A DNA stretch of 64,000 bases. Source: VBAT01 sp036520835 (lineage in GTDB: Bacteria > Bacteroidota > Bacteroidia > Chitinophagales > Chitinophagaceae). The notes below the pieces were generated by a model that was not told where the DNA came from, searched no databases, and saw only the letters and a program-made list of their open reading frames with translations. Within the stretch, counting starts at the first letter, position 1, and each line of letters starts with the position of its first letter. Below are positions 1 to 9,252 of this stretch, piece after piece. A program made the translations under genes and the position numbers. The stretch covers positions 1 through 64,000 of the forward strand of contig DATDIX010000324.1 of assembly GCA_036520835.1 (NCBI GenBank), given 5' to 3'.

Positions 1-493
1 TGTAACCCAGTTCAAGCGTTTTGTATATTTTGGAAAAAAGCGGCAGTATGTCCCCATTGTTCTTTATGTAAAATGGTTTGAAATGCTGTTGCACCGCCTG
101 TACCTTATTTAACTGCGATAAGGAGTCGCCGCCAAAATGTATCCAGTAAATACTCCAGGGATGGTCGGGACTGCTGCCGTAAGCATGCTCCACATTTTGC
201 GGTAAAATGAAAAACTCATTCGGGCCCACTTCATAATGCTGGCCAGCAAACTCGAACCAGCCATGGCCATCCACACAATAGAACAGGAAATTTTCCGCCA
301 ATCCTTTTTTCCGGTAGGTGTAATGATCTTTCGCTTTGGGGTAATAGCCAATGGAGCAGATATGAAGATGCTTAAGCAGCAGGTTGCCCTGCACCCTTGA
401 CTTCAGGATGGTTTTGGGAATTTCAATACGCTGCCTTCCCAGTCCGTACCAGATATTCTTATGCGAGCCTTCTTTATTCTCTTTTTCTTTCAT
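1..493 (-). CDS. AraC-family transcriptional regulator, N-terminal sensor domain (partial, runs off left edge)
   Basis: Reading from the ATG at 493 leftwards gives 164 residues with no stop, so the C-terminal part lies outside the window. The visible part is an AraC-type cupin sensor domain: a segment around residues 55-100 with 'HYTYRKKGLAENF', 'DGHGWFEFAGQHYEVGP' and 'FFILPQNVEHAYG', then 'PWSIYWIHFGG'. This pattern is characteristic of sugar-sensing AraC regulators. The DNA-binding double helix-turn-helix expected at the C terminus is not visible. It is divergent from the esterase gene at 807 and lies just past the end of the long minus-strand catabolic locus, so it is a candidate regulator of that locus. 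That role is inference. Confidence 0.85.
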   Translation of the reverse strand, partial: MKEKENKEGSHKNIWYGLGRQRIEIPKTILKSRVQGNLLLKHLHICSIGYYPKAKDHYTYRKKGLAENFLFYCVDGHGWFEFAGQHYEVGPNEFFILPQNVEHAYGSSPDHPWSIYWIHFGGDSLSQLNKVQAVQQHFKPFYIKNNGDILPLFSKIYKTLELGY

Positions 494-806
494 ATGTGCA
501 AACTAACCGGCATTGGTTGAGTAAATTACAGAAAAGTTTGAAACAACAAGGAAACCCCAAAAACAGGTAGTGGTACATTTTGAAAAGGGCGATTGGGAAA
601 TTGGGAAATTTGTCCCTAACTATACCTTTCCGATAGCATTTGGAGCACATCATTATTTCTTTAGAATCCCTGCTTCTTTAGAAGATTTCCCAATTTCCCA
701 ATTCCAAAATCCCAAAATCCCAAAAATCAGCTCTCACAAAGCAACAGTACCTGACGGATGAATATGGCCGATCCCCTATTTTCGCAATACTCTAAATTGA
801 AATACT
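494..806. other. Divergent intergenic region between AraC regulator and esterase
   Basis: This is 313 bases without a convincing gene. It should hold the promoters of both flanking genes. A TATTTTCG at about 778 resembles a -7 box for the plus-strand esterase, but I see no matching -33 element. The only strong structure is the inverted repeat at 592-702, followed by short CCCAAAAT tandem units to about 727. A short open frame across the repeat is low-complexity and not gene-like. Confidence 0.6.
592..702. repeat. Perfect 18-bp inverted repeat with tandem CCCAAAAT units
   Basis: ATTGGGAAATTGGGAAAT at 592-609 is the exact reverse complement of ATTTCCCAATTTCCCAAT at 685-702. The arms are separated by 75 bases. 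Each arm is itself a tandem of ATTGGGAA-type units, and further CCCAAAAT units follow directly. It could form a long hairpin in the leader between two divergent genes. It may be a dispersed non-coding repeat or a recombination product. No transposase is nearby. Confidence 0.75.
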
Positions 807-2252
807 ATGATTGCAACTGCCCGCCATATAAAAGCGCCGCTTTTTCTCGCTTTGTTTATTTTCCTTTGCCCCGTTTCCCTGCTGGCTGCCATTACCCTTC
901 CCTCCTTCTTTGGAGATAATATGGTATTGCAGCGGCAAACGGATGCTGCTATCTGGGGATGGGCGCAGCCGGGCAGTAATGTAGAGGTAACTACCTCCTG
1001 GAATAAAAAGAAATACAGCATCAAAGCAGATAATGCCGGTAAATGGAAAGTAAAAGTGGCTACTCCCGAAGCCGGCGGCCCTTATCAAATAACCATTTCA
1101 GACGGCAAGCCGGTTACTTTACAAAATATTCTTATCGGCGAAGTTTGGTTTTGCAGTGGTCAGTCCAATATGGAAATGCCGATGAAGGGTTTCAGGGACC
1201 AGCCGATCAAAGGTTCTAATGATGCGATATTTAATGCTGCCAATAACCAGTTGCGCATTTACACTGTTCCCCGTGCCGTTGAAAAATTTTTAAAAGACAC
1301 GACTAAAACTTCTTTCTGGAAGGAAGCGACACCGGAAAACATCAGTAATTTTTCTGCAACCGCCTATTATTTTGGCCGGTTATTGCAACAGCATTTAAAA
1401 ATACCCGTTGCCCTTATCAATGACAGCTATGGCGGTTCATCTGCTGAAGCATTTATGAGTATTGAAGCATTAAAAGCATTTCCTGAAATAAAAGTGCATA
1501 CCGCAACAGATACGTTCAGGCTCAACAACCGAAGCGCAACTACATTATACAATGGAATGATCCACCCGATAGTTGGCTATACCATTAAAGGATGTATCTG
1601 GTACCAGGGCGAAAGCAACCAGGACAGGCCGGACCAGTATGAAAAATTATTTCCGGCCATGGTGGCACAATGGCGCAGCGAATGGGGACAGGGTGATTTT
1701 CCTTTTTACTTTGCACAGATCGCCCCCTACAATTATTATCAACTCCCGGTTACTGCCCGCACAGAAAAAATGAATTCAGCGTATTTAAGAGATGCACAAC
1801 GTAAAGCAGTAAACATTATTCCAAACAGTGGCATGGTGGTATTGATGGATAACGGCGAAGAGTTTGGCATTCATCCGCCCGATAAAGAAACAGTTGGAAA
1901 ACGTTTTGCCTATTTAGCTTTTGGAAGCACTTATCAAATGAAAGGATTTGCCTATCAAAGCCCGTCATATGATTCATTACTGATAAACGGGAACATTGCT
2001 ACGATAAAATTTAAGAATGTCCCGAATGGTTTAACAGCTTCCGGCAAGCCGCTTACCCAGTTTGAGATCGCCGGGGCCGACAAACGTTTTTATCCTGCCA
2101 ATGCCATTATTCGCAACGGGACAGTACAGTTATCGCATCCATTAGTTGCTAACCCGGTGGCTGTACGTTATGCCTTTAATGATTTTATTATGGGAGAATT
2201 ATTCAGTACGGAAGGTTTCCCGGTTTCGAGTTTCAGAACGGATAACTGGTGA
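807..2252 (+). CDS. Sialate O-acetylesterase-type carbohydrate esterase (SASA domain)
   Basis: Secreted SGNH-fold carbohydrate esterase that removes acetyl groups from sugars. Residues 1-28 are a signal peptide. The SASA family signature GEVWFCSGQSNM lies at 111-122 with nucleophile Ser120, the block II motif WYQGES at 265-270, and the catalytic His in IHPPDK at 355-360. The 481-residue length is normal for the family. Relatives are annotated as sialate 9-O-acetylesterases, but in pectin loci this family is more likely to deacetylate plant glycans, and RG-II carries acetyl groups. It is the only plus-strand gene in the window, divergent from the AraC regulator and convergent with the DUF5703 gene. 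The substrate is inferred from context. Confidence 0.85.
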   Translation: MIATARHIKAPLFLALFIFLCPVSLLAAITLPSFFGDNMVLQRQTDAAIWGWAQPGSNVEVTTSWNKKKYSIKADNAGKWKVKVATPEAGGPYQITISDGKPVTLQNILIGEVWFCSGQSNMEMPMKGFRDQPIKGSNDAIFNAANNQLRIYTVPRAVEKFLKDTTKTSFWKEATPENISNFSATAYYFGRLLQQHLKIPVALINDSYGGSSAEAFMSIEALKAFPEIKVHTATDTFRLNNRSATTLYNGMIHPIVGYTIKGCIWYQGESNQDRPDQYEKLFPAMVAQWRSEWGQGDFPFYFAQIAPYNYYQLPVTARTEKMNSAYLRDAQRKAVNIIPNSGMVVLMDNGEEFGIHPPDKETVGKRFAYLAFGSTYQMKGFAYQSPSYDSLLINGNIATIKFKNVPNGLTASGKPLTQFEIAGADKRFYPANAIIRNGTVQLSHPLVANPVAVRYAFNDFIMGELFSTEGFPVSSFRTDNW

Positions 2253-2423
2253 GACCCCCTGTCCCCCTAAAGGGGAGACTTAGATCATACTGTCTTTCTG
2301 GATTTGATTTTTTCTCAAAGAAGTTAGTTTCTATAATGATGGAGTCATCAATATTACTACTAACATCGTTCTTTGCAAGTTTATTCCGAAGCCGATTCAG
2401 GACAGCATTCTGTATCCTATTTG
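2253..2423. other. Convergent intergenic region with GC-rich repeat and half copy of the locus motif
   Basis: Here the esterase and DUF5703 genes converge. Immediately after the esterase stop a ...CCCCCTAAAGGGG... block (about 2255-2276) matches the dispersed repeats at 13.8, 14.5 and 35.8 kb. At 2331-2344 the 14 bases CTATAATGATGGAG match the first half of the 25-bp motif found upstream of SusC and of the beta-helix gene, but no gene starts downstream of it. I see no clear terminator with a T tract. Confidence 0.5.
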
Positions 2424-4739
2424 CTATTTCAGCAACACTTCCACATCTTTTTTTCTTTCTTCAGGAAAGACTTTGAGGGTTATGATCTTTCCATCTTTCA
2501 ACTCTACTTCTACGGTTGTATTATAAGGAGCATGTAATTTGAAATGAACATCTTTATCTTTTGGCCAGGCAGGAAAAAGGAATATTCTTTTATCATCTGT
2601 TTGCAAAAGCATTTCCTGTAAACCGATCATGCCGCTGCCGCCCCAGTTATGATCAGGCACCCAGTCAAATCCTGGTCCCCAGAATGCAGGAAATCTTCTA
2701 CCTGAGTTTTGCAGTTTCAATGAGGTCAACCTCCATGCTTCATCAGTTAATCCTAATCTTGCTGCCCAGATATTATCCTGTTTCCACCCGATATGACTCC
2801 TGAATTTTATTACGTTGGTATCGTAACGCCATGTATTAAGCGCAGTATCTAATCCAGGTTTGCCAACTCCAAATATTCCCCATGGATATACAGGATATAG
2901 TTGCGGCGACTCGGTATTGTTAACCCGTTCCCACATTTTGGCGGGAGCAATTGTAGCATGCCCGTTAAAATTTCCAAAACTGATCCCGGGAATAAGTTGG
3001 AGCAGTTCCTCCCATTTCTTTTTCTTTTCCCCTGTAACATAGCCTGGGGACAACTCCAGCAATCTCTTCGTGATAGTCTGTAATGCTGCAATAGTAGAAG
3101 TAGCGTTATAGGCCATCTTAAATGTCTCTGCACCTGAACCAGGATACAAAACCAATTTTCCGTTCCCGTCCAGCGCTTTATTTCCCCGCTGCCTGGCGAG
3201 ATACTGGTAATGCTCAACAAAGAATCGCAAACAACTTTCGATAAATGGAATGGCATTGCTTATGTCTTTGCCGGTGTATTGCTGTTCTTCCAGCATCATC
3301 AGGCAAAACTCGAATACGGTGTCCCATTCATATTCCAGCCAGGCATTGTATTCAACTCCCTTATCAAAATCGGCAGGACGGTTTTGTCCATATTCAGCAT
3401 AATCAGGCAACCCATAATTTTCCATTTGTTCCGTAAAACAAGCACCTTCATGACCCCAGTACACTTTACTGCGTAATTCAGCATTCTTTAAAATGCGTAA
3501 ATAAAAATCGAGTTGCGGTTGCAGCATATCCCAGTCACCATTCTTTATCATCGGAAAATAGACCAGCCGTTGATTTTGCGCCGTATGCAATCCACCACCC
3601 CAGTTGCGGTAATCAGGGGTCAGCTTATTAGATGTATCAGTGAATACAGGATCAACTGTTAATAAGCCGCCATTGAATTTGGTCGGCCATGCCCCATGCG
3701 CATTGCAGGCAAGCATGTACCTGAACAATTGAAAATTGCGGCCGGCCTCCCATGCTTTACTATTTATATTCGGTTTATCTATTTGAATAAAACTCCGGTT
3801 CCAGAATTCCTTCCACCATTGCTGTGTTTTAGCAAAGGCTTTCTTATCATCAGCGGCAATAAGAACCCTCTTCAGCGACTGGTGCCATTGTCCAAAATTT
3901 TCCACCTGTTCCGTATGAAGGGTCATGGTAAGCGAGTGCTCCTTTGCCGTTGTTTTACTCTTCAGTTTCCAACCTTTGAAATCGGTGTTTACATATACTC
4001 CTTCATATTCCCGGGCTGACACAAAATTCTTACCCTTGAACAGGCCTCCAAAAGCCAATTTGCGTAAAGGATTATAGAGCTGGTCTTTTACAGCATCCAT
4101 TCCCTGCTGTGCAACGGTCGCATCAAAAATGGTCTTTTCTTCATTGTGATGCAGGAACAGTACGCCTCCTGTGCTAAAACTTACCTCGTCTTTTTTATAA
4201 ACATTATTCTTCGGCGCAGCCCATTTCCAGGAGTTTGCAAAATTTTCCCTTGCTTTTATCACCCTGTCCTGGTAACGCCAGCTTTCATAAGCAGCTTCTA
4301 CTGTAATTTTTTTATTGGAGCTAATATCAAAATGCGCAACGGGGTTGAACACATCAGCCCAGATCTTCACCGTTGCTTTCACACCATTATTGTTTCCTTC
4401 CACTGTCACAAATCCTTCCTGCAAATGCAATTCCTGCCTGAATATGTTTCCATCAAAAGGATTGGGGAATAATTTTATCCGGATCCTGCCCGCTTTCATC
4501 AGCGCATTATCCTCATTAAAACTTCCGCTTCTTGCCACGTAGACAAGAAGTTCGCCATTCTCTACCCATACATTCATGCCGATATCGCCGCCACCGCAGG
4601 GCATTGACTCGGATGAGTTTTTGCTTTGGGTGGTCCATACAATATTATAGTCATTGTTTTCCTTTTGCTGGGCTGCCAACTGCGTCCCGATAAAAGAAGC
4701 AATAAGACAGTAAAATAATTTATGATTCCTTTTTAACAT
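2424..4739 (-). CDS. DUF5703-domain six-hairpin glycosidase-like protein
   Basis: Exported protein of 771 residues with a signal peptide at 1-23. The N-terminal block around 45-60 (SMPCGGGDIGMNVWVE) and the following beta-rich domain with 'LLVYVARSGSFNEDNALMKAGRIRI' are typical of DUF5703. The middle and C-terminal parts, rich in Trp/Tyr and with 'FTEQMENYGLPDYAEYG', look like an (alpha/alpha)6 barrel as in GH95-type enzymes. Bacteroidota carry this family in plant-glycan loci, but the reaction is not established to my knowledge. GH95 enzymes in RG-II systems act on fucose or galactose residues, so a similar role is possible but unproven. It is the last gene of the minus-strand unit starting at 26784, 27 bp downstream of GH106. 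Confidence 0.75.
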   Translation of the reverse strand: MLKRNHKLFYCLIASFIGTQLAAQQKENNDYNIVWTTQSKNSSESMPCGGGDIGMNVWVENGELLVYVARSGSFNEDNALMKAGRIRIKLFPNPFDGNIFRQELHLQEGFVTVEGNNNGVKATVKIWADVFNPVAHFDISSNKKITVEAAYESWRYQDRVIKARENFANSWKWAAPKNNVYKKDEVSFSTGGVLFLHHNEEKTIFDATVAQQGMDAVKDQLYNPLRKLAFGGLFKGKNFVSAREYEGVYVNTDFKGWKLKSKTTAKEHSLTMTLHTEQVENFGQWHQSLKRVLIAADDKKAFAKTQQWWKEFWNRSFIQIDKPNINSKAWEAGRNFQLFRYMLACNAHGAWPTKFNGGLLTVDPVFTDTSNKLTPDYRNWGGGLHTAQNQRLVYFPMIKNGDWDMLQPQLDFYLRILKNAELRSKVYWGHEGACFTEQMENYGLPDYAEYGQNRPADFDKGVEYNAWLEYEWDTVFEFCLMMLEEQQYTGKDISNAIPFIESCLRFFVEHYQYLARQRGNKALDGNGKLVLYPGSGAETFKMAYNATSTIAALQTITKRLLELSPGYVTGEKKKKWEELLQLIPGISFGNFNGHATIAPAKMWERVNNTESPQLYPVYPWGIFGVGKPGLDTALNTWRYDTNVIKFRSHIGWKQDNIWAARLGLTDEAWRLTSLKLQNSGRRFPAFWGPGFDWVPDHNWGGSGMIGLQEMLLQTDDKRIFLFPAWPKDKDVHFKLHAPYNTTVEVELKDGKIITLKVFPEERKKDVEVLLK

Positions 4740-4766
4740 CGCTGTGTTTTTGTGTTGCTTTTCGAG

Positions 4767-7700
4767 CTACCATTCTTCTAAAATAATATACCCGGCTAAA
4801 CCTGCAGGCAATAAAGGCTTCCCGGTCAAACGAAATGGCGCTGTAGTCTTGGTAACCCTCTTTTCTGCTGGTAAATACAGGTCGCCGATCAACCTGTTGG
4901 CCCAGGTATTAGCCACTTCAATTCTCAATTCATTTGTCCCGGGTTTTAATGCCTTTGTGATCTCTGCCCTATATGGCTTTGTCCATAAAGTTCCGCAATC
5001 GATCCCGTTCACTTTTATTGTTGCAATATTGTATATGTTTTCAAATACGAGCCACACTTTTCCATTGTGATCACTCTTCCATTCTATTGTTCGGGTATAT
5101 ACGGCTGTTCCTGAATAATACTTAATAGAAGAATCATTGTGCTGCGACCAACTTGTCAGCTCATTAAAAATAACGGGGTGAGAAGGTCCCCCATAGTTTT
5201 TATCAAATTGTACGGTCCATGGACCTTTCAGAAAAGGAAAAGCTCCGTCAACTGTTTCCTCACCTGCCGACTGCCTGGTCTTCGCAGGTTTCCGTAAAAC
5301 TATAAAAACAGACTGATCAGCCTCTAACCAGTATGTAATATAGGTGCGCCCGTCTTTAATCTCCCATATACAATTGCCATTCGCCTTACCTGTCACCGCA
5401 TCCCATATCTCGGGCTCTTTACCAGTAATGCGGAGGGAAAGATCAATTTTTTGTGAACTGCCTTTTTGATTGGAGAAAAAATAAATATCCGCATCTCCGG
5501 TTCTTCTATGGGCCCATGCTATGGAAGACTGATTGCTTTCAATCGCAACGTCTTTTTTTACTCCAAGTTTCTCAAATGAGCTTTCCATAAAGGGCGTAGC
5601 GACAACGTTCTTATTGCCTTTAAATATTCCGATCAATTCCTTGTCTACTATAATTTTTGCTCCCGCCCCTGCTAATTGCTTTAACTTATTTAAAACCACA
5701 TTGCTGATAATGCCATCAGGATTCATGGGATGTTTTCCGGGTATTACAAGTACAGCATAACTGGCTCCACCCGGTGCCACCACTCTCCCATTCTTCACTG
5801 TCATTTGCATCAATACATCCGGGTTGAACGAATCATACGCATAACCATTCAGCGGGTCTATCCAGTCTTCCGGATCAGCCATATTTGCTGAATGAGAAAC
5901 GCCATCAGGAATCTGACGTAATGGTTGACCGGCATTCGTCAATCGCTGCTTTTCTGCTTCCACTTTTTCTTTTCCAAAAATTCCGGGTAATACAGTTACT
6001 AACCTGTCTGGTAATACAGAACGGCGTGGCACTTCTTCACCTGTAAATACCGCGATGTCCACTACCGGTTTACCCATTTGTAATAATGCCTGGCACCTTG
6101 TCAAATATTCAATCCATGCTTTACTTTGTTTGAACCAGGTCTGGTCTCTTTGAAAATATAAACCCACTCCATCTAAGGTCATTCCCGGCTTTCTATTCAT
6201 CCAGGGGTTGTGGGTGAATACATGCAATACCATTTTATTTATACCGAGGGAAAAATTCCTGTCACCCACTGCTTTTAAATTACCCGGGTGCTCACCCCAG
6301 TTCATTCTTACAGATGTGAATGATTCTGCCTGCACAATATTCTTACCATATATATGCGCCCCGCTGATGGCATCCAGCATATCATTGGGTTTATCATGCG
6401 TGGGACTATTCAGCCAGAATTCTCCCATCGGCAGGTCCACATTCTTATAATGCAGCAATCCATCGCTTACCATTGTCGGCGCTACCGACTCCGCACTGAA
6501 ACTACAGCCCTTGGCATGGGCCAGTTTCTTTAGTGTAACATAAAACACATCATTCACCAGTTCGGCTATTGTCTGCCGTACATCATGTAAAATTTTTTCC
6601 GATGTCTTTGCATCCTGCACCGGCACACCCGTCATAGTTAACAAGTAAGGCACCAGGTCGTATCCTCTTCTTTTTTTAAATTCATTGGGAAATGTTGCAC
6701 TCCAGTTCTGGCTGCCGCACTCCCAGCTATCCACATGAAAAACTTTCAATACTTCTTTGGCCAATGCAGGACCGGTCTTTTCAAATGCTTTGCCAAACCA
6801 GTTATCAAACTGAACTTTTACCGCTGCGGGATTAAACTTGTCACATTCGAGACCAAGTCCTGCCCCACCGGTATAATTTGTATGCCCGGTGGATGTATGA
6901 CCGATCCTCACGATCATCCAGCTACCTGCGGGAGCCACCCAGTTAAGATTTCCTTCTTTATCAAGTTTACCGGTAAGATTAATGATGCTTTTTAAAGGCA
7001 CAGCTTCCTGGTCCGCTACTTCCAACGAAGTAGTATTGGCCGCCACTCTCCACACACTGCCATTTTTTGTTTCATACTGGTTGATGACAGGCTCAGCAGA
7101 TAAATAAATTCCGTTTACTTTGAAAGAAGGTTTCCACTTGGCAGCATCGAGGTCTTCCGATCCCGGTTCGCTTCCTTCTTTATTATATACAAAACGAAAA
7201 TACTTTGCGGTAGCTGCCGGTATTGCATGTGTATAATCTTCATCGGTGTCCTGCCAGCCATGCCTCGGCGGTTCTAACCGTGTAAAAGTTTTGAAATTTA
7301 TTCCATCATCGCTTAGCTGCACTATTAATCGTTGTGCCTGGTAGTTATTCCCCCCAACGTGTATCGTGACCGACCGGCAGGTAAACGGTTCGGGGTATTC
7401 ATATTGTACCCAGCAGTTCGTGTCACTTCTAAGACTTTCTTTTCCACCGGGGATGGCAAGAAAGTTTGCCTTTGCGCCATTGCTGGTGGTTACTTCCGGA
7501 AGGTGAATATCATTGACCGGATCGAAACCGGTAACAGGATAAGCGAAGACCGCTATATCCTTATAATAATTTTCCTTCGCTTCGGGCCGGTCTAATTTTA
7601 TCTTTTTCGTTTCACCAGCCCTTATATAACCTTTTGTCCACACTAGTTTTTGCATGGACAACTCCGGCTTGATCCAGGGCCCTCCCGCTAATGCAAATCC

Positions 7701-8072
7701 ATCGCTGACATGCATCCCTAATTTCAACCCCAGCCTTTTTGCTTCCTGCATAGAAAATTTTACCATATCCCACCATTCGGGTGATAATTGCCGCACGGTG
7801 GGTTGAAATGGAATAGCCGACGAAGTATCTTTAATTGGCATCAGGTAAGCGCCACCGATACCCACTTCTTTCATGGCTTCAAGGTCAGCCCTAATACCTT
7901 CTTTGGAAACAGCCCCATGCATCCAGTACCAGAATACCCATGGCCTGGCAGATGCCGGTGGGTTTTTGAAATTCTTTTCAATATCGATAACTGAATTTTG
8001 CTGTGCACTGGCAATCCATGCAAACGAAAGACAAACAGCACAAAAAAAATATTGTAAAAAAGTTTTTCTCAT
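4767..8072 (-). CDS. GH106-family alpha-L-rhamnosidase
   Basis: Large exported glycosidase of 1101 residues with a signal peptide at 1-23. The GH106 N-terminal signature (PWVFWYWMHG, then KEGIRADLEAMKEVGIGG) lies at 44-75. Candidate catalytic glutamates are E451 in DSWECGSQNW and E551 in PMGEFW. Their 100-residue spacing matches the pair described for the characterised Bacteroides RG-II enzyme BT0986. The C terminus (about 1010-1085) is a galactose-binding-like jelly roll with 'IKVNGIDCGTLW'. Known GH106 enzymes remove L-rhamnose, including from the arabinose of RG-II side chains. It sits between DUF5703 and a beta-propeller glycosidase in the same operon. Confidence 0.9.
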   Translation of the reverse strand: MRKTFLQYFFCAVCLSFAWIASAQQNSVIDIEKNFKNPPASARPWVFWYWMHGAVSKEGIRADLEAMKEVGIGGAYLMPIKDTSSAIPFQPTVRQLSPEWWDMVKFSMQEAKRLGLKLGMHVSDGFALAGGPWIKPELSMQKLVWTKGYIRAGETKKIKLDRPEAKENYYKDIAVFAYPVTGFDPVNDIHLPEVTTSNGAKANFLAIPGGKESLRSDTNCWVQYEYPEPFTCRSVTIHVGGNNYQAQRLIVQLSDDGINFKTFTRLEPPRHGWQDTDEDYTHAIPAATAKYFRFVYNKEGSEPGSEDLDAAKWKPSFKVNGIYLSAEPVINQYETKNGSVWRVAANTTSLEVADQEAVPLKSIINLTGKLDKEGNLNWVAPAGSWMIVRIGHTSTGHTNYTGGAGLGLECDKFNPAAVKVQFDNWFGKAFEKTGPALAKEVLKVFHVDSWECGSQNWSATFPNEFKKRRGYDLVPYLLTMTGVPVQDAKTSEKILHDVRQTIAELVNDVFYVTLKKLAHAKGCSFSAESVAPTMVSDGLLHYKNVDLPMGEFWLNSPTHDKPNDMLDAISGAHIYGKNIVQAESFTSVRMNWGEHPGNLKAVGDRNFSLGINKMVLHVFTHNPWMNRKPGMTLDGVGLYFQRDQTWFKQSKAWIEYLTRCQALLQMGKPVVDIAVFTGEEVPRRSVLPDRLVTVLPGIFGKEKVEAEKQRLTNAGQPLRQIPDGVSHSANMADPEDWIDPLNGYAYDSFNPDVLMQMTVKNGRVVAPGGASYAVLVIPGKHPMNPDGIISNVVLNKLKQLAGAGAKIIVDKELIGIFKGNKNVVATPFMESSFEKLGVKKDVAIESNQSSIAWAHRRTGDADIYFFSNQKGSSQKIDLSLRITGKEPEIWDAVTGKANGNCIWEIKDGRTYITYWLEADQSVFIVLRKPAKTRQSAGEETVDGAFPFLKGPWTVQFDKNYGGPSHPVIFNELTSWSQHNDSSIKYYSGTAVYTRTIEWKSDHNGKVWLVFENIYNIATIKVNGIDCGTLWTKPYRAEITKALKPGTNELRIEVANTWANRLIGDLYLPAEKRVTKTTAPFRLTGKPLLPAGLAGYIILEEW

Positions 8073-8094
8073 TGATCTGGATTCCCTCCCGGGT

Positions 8095-9252
8095 TTATTG
8101 AAGGACAGGTATCAATTTACTTTGTCTTTTATCAACAGAAGTGGCCACGGCAATTCCCCGCTGATCTTTATTATTCACTGCACAGTAAAAATGATACACC
8201 ACTCCTTTATGTTTTACCACAAAACTCTTATGTGCAAACTTTTCATCATAAGGTTCTGATGATTTGACCAGGTCATCGCCATTCCAGTCTGTCCAGTTCA
8301 CCAGGTCATAACTACAGGCAAACCGGTTGAAAGCATCTTTCCTTCCTTCCCAGAAAGCCCCGAAGTAGAACATCACCCATACATCGCCGATCTTCTGGAC
8401 CACTCCATCACCTGTTATACCAATTTTATGATGAACAACAGGATCGGTCTGGTAGCGATTCCAGTGGATCATATCATCACTTACGGCCATACCGATCCTT
8501 TCAAACCATCTCCATTTGGGTGTATTGTTGCTCGTATCTCCGTTAGCATTATAATACATTACAAAAGAATGGCCGGTTGCTTTACTCTTATCCCATATAA
8601 CCGTACTCTTAAATAGTTTTTTATTCTCCCACCAGCGAACATCTGTATCACTCATGGATAAGACAGGATCGCCAACCCGGTTCCATTCATGCGGCCTGGT
8701 AATATCCCCGGTGGTATTGGCCATGCCGATACTCAATTTACCAGTTTCATAACCTTTCTCTTTACCGCCAAAAAAACTCATCCAGTATTTACCATCAAAT
8801 TTTTGTAATTCGTAAGAGCCTCCCCATTTTGTATCCTGCAGGGCAATATAACCTGCCCGCTGGTTCACATCCCATTCCATATTATTAGCATCCGATGTAT
8901 CACCAAAGCTCATAATGCGCCCAAGCGTTTTCCAGTTCAATAAGTTTTTACTTTTTGCCAGCCATGTTTCATACCCCCTGCCATCAAAAACAATATAGGT
9001 CATATACCAATTCTTTCCTTTCCTGAATACAGAAGGACAATCTATCTTTTTGGAATCGTTTTCAGGGGTTATTACCATCCCGTATTTATAGGGAGTTTTG
9101 ATCTCGTCATACACTTGTTGCATTACCTGTTGCGGAACTTGCTTTTGGGAAAATCCAAAGAAACAAATGCCCTGGGCTAAAGCCAGCAGAAAAAAGATCC
9201 TGGATTGTCCCGGCCTTAAAGCCAGTGCAATGGAAAATAGTTTTCTACTCAT
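8095..9252 (-). CDS. Five-bladed beta-propeller glycosidase (GH43/117/130-like clan)
   Basis: Exported protein of 385 residues with an N-terminal hydrophobic segment at about 18-35. The first blade has KIDCPSVF at 69-76 with candidate catalytic Asp71, followed by WYMTYIVFDGRGYETWLAKS. Later blades repeat 'KYWMSFFGG', 'SFVMYYNANG' and 'VWVMFYFGAFWEG'. This is a recognisable Bacteroidota propeller family often annotated simply as glycosylase. I cannot assign a GH family with certainty. Its start overlaps the stop of the GH2 gene by 8 bp, so the two are translated together. Confidence 0.75.
   Translation of the reverse strand: MSRKLFSIALALRPGQSRIFFLLALAQGICFFGFSQKQVPQQVMQQVYDEIKTPYKYGMVITPENDSKKIDCPSVFRKGKNWYMTYIVFDGRGYETWLAKSKNLLNWKTLGRIMSFGDTSDANNMEWDVNQRAGYIALQDTKWGGSYELQKFDGKYWMSFFGGKEKGYETGKLSIGMANTTGDITRPHEWNRVGDPVLSMSDTDVRWWENKKLFKSTVIWDKSKATGHSFVMYYNANGDTSNNTPKWRWFERIGMAVSDDMIHWNRYQTDPVVHHKIGITGDGVVQKIGDVWVMFYFGAFWEGRKDAFNRFACSYDLVNWTDWNGDDLVKSSEPYDEKFAHKSFVVKHKGVVYHFYCAVNNKDQRGIAVATSVDKRQSKLIPVLQ

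Noticed and set aside
494..520. TTAGTTTG as a -7 box for the AraC regulator
   Set aside because: It lies only a few bases before the ATG and has no -33 element at the right distance.
570..761. Short plus-strand open frame in the divergent region
   Set aside because: It lies over the inverted repeat and CCCAAAAT tandem units, begins with GTG, and shows no protein-like composition or family motif.
2249..2476. Short plus-strand open frame after the esterase
   Set aside because: It spans a dispersed repeat and the 3' end of the DUF5703 gene on the other strand; no domain or ribosome binding site is evident.
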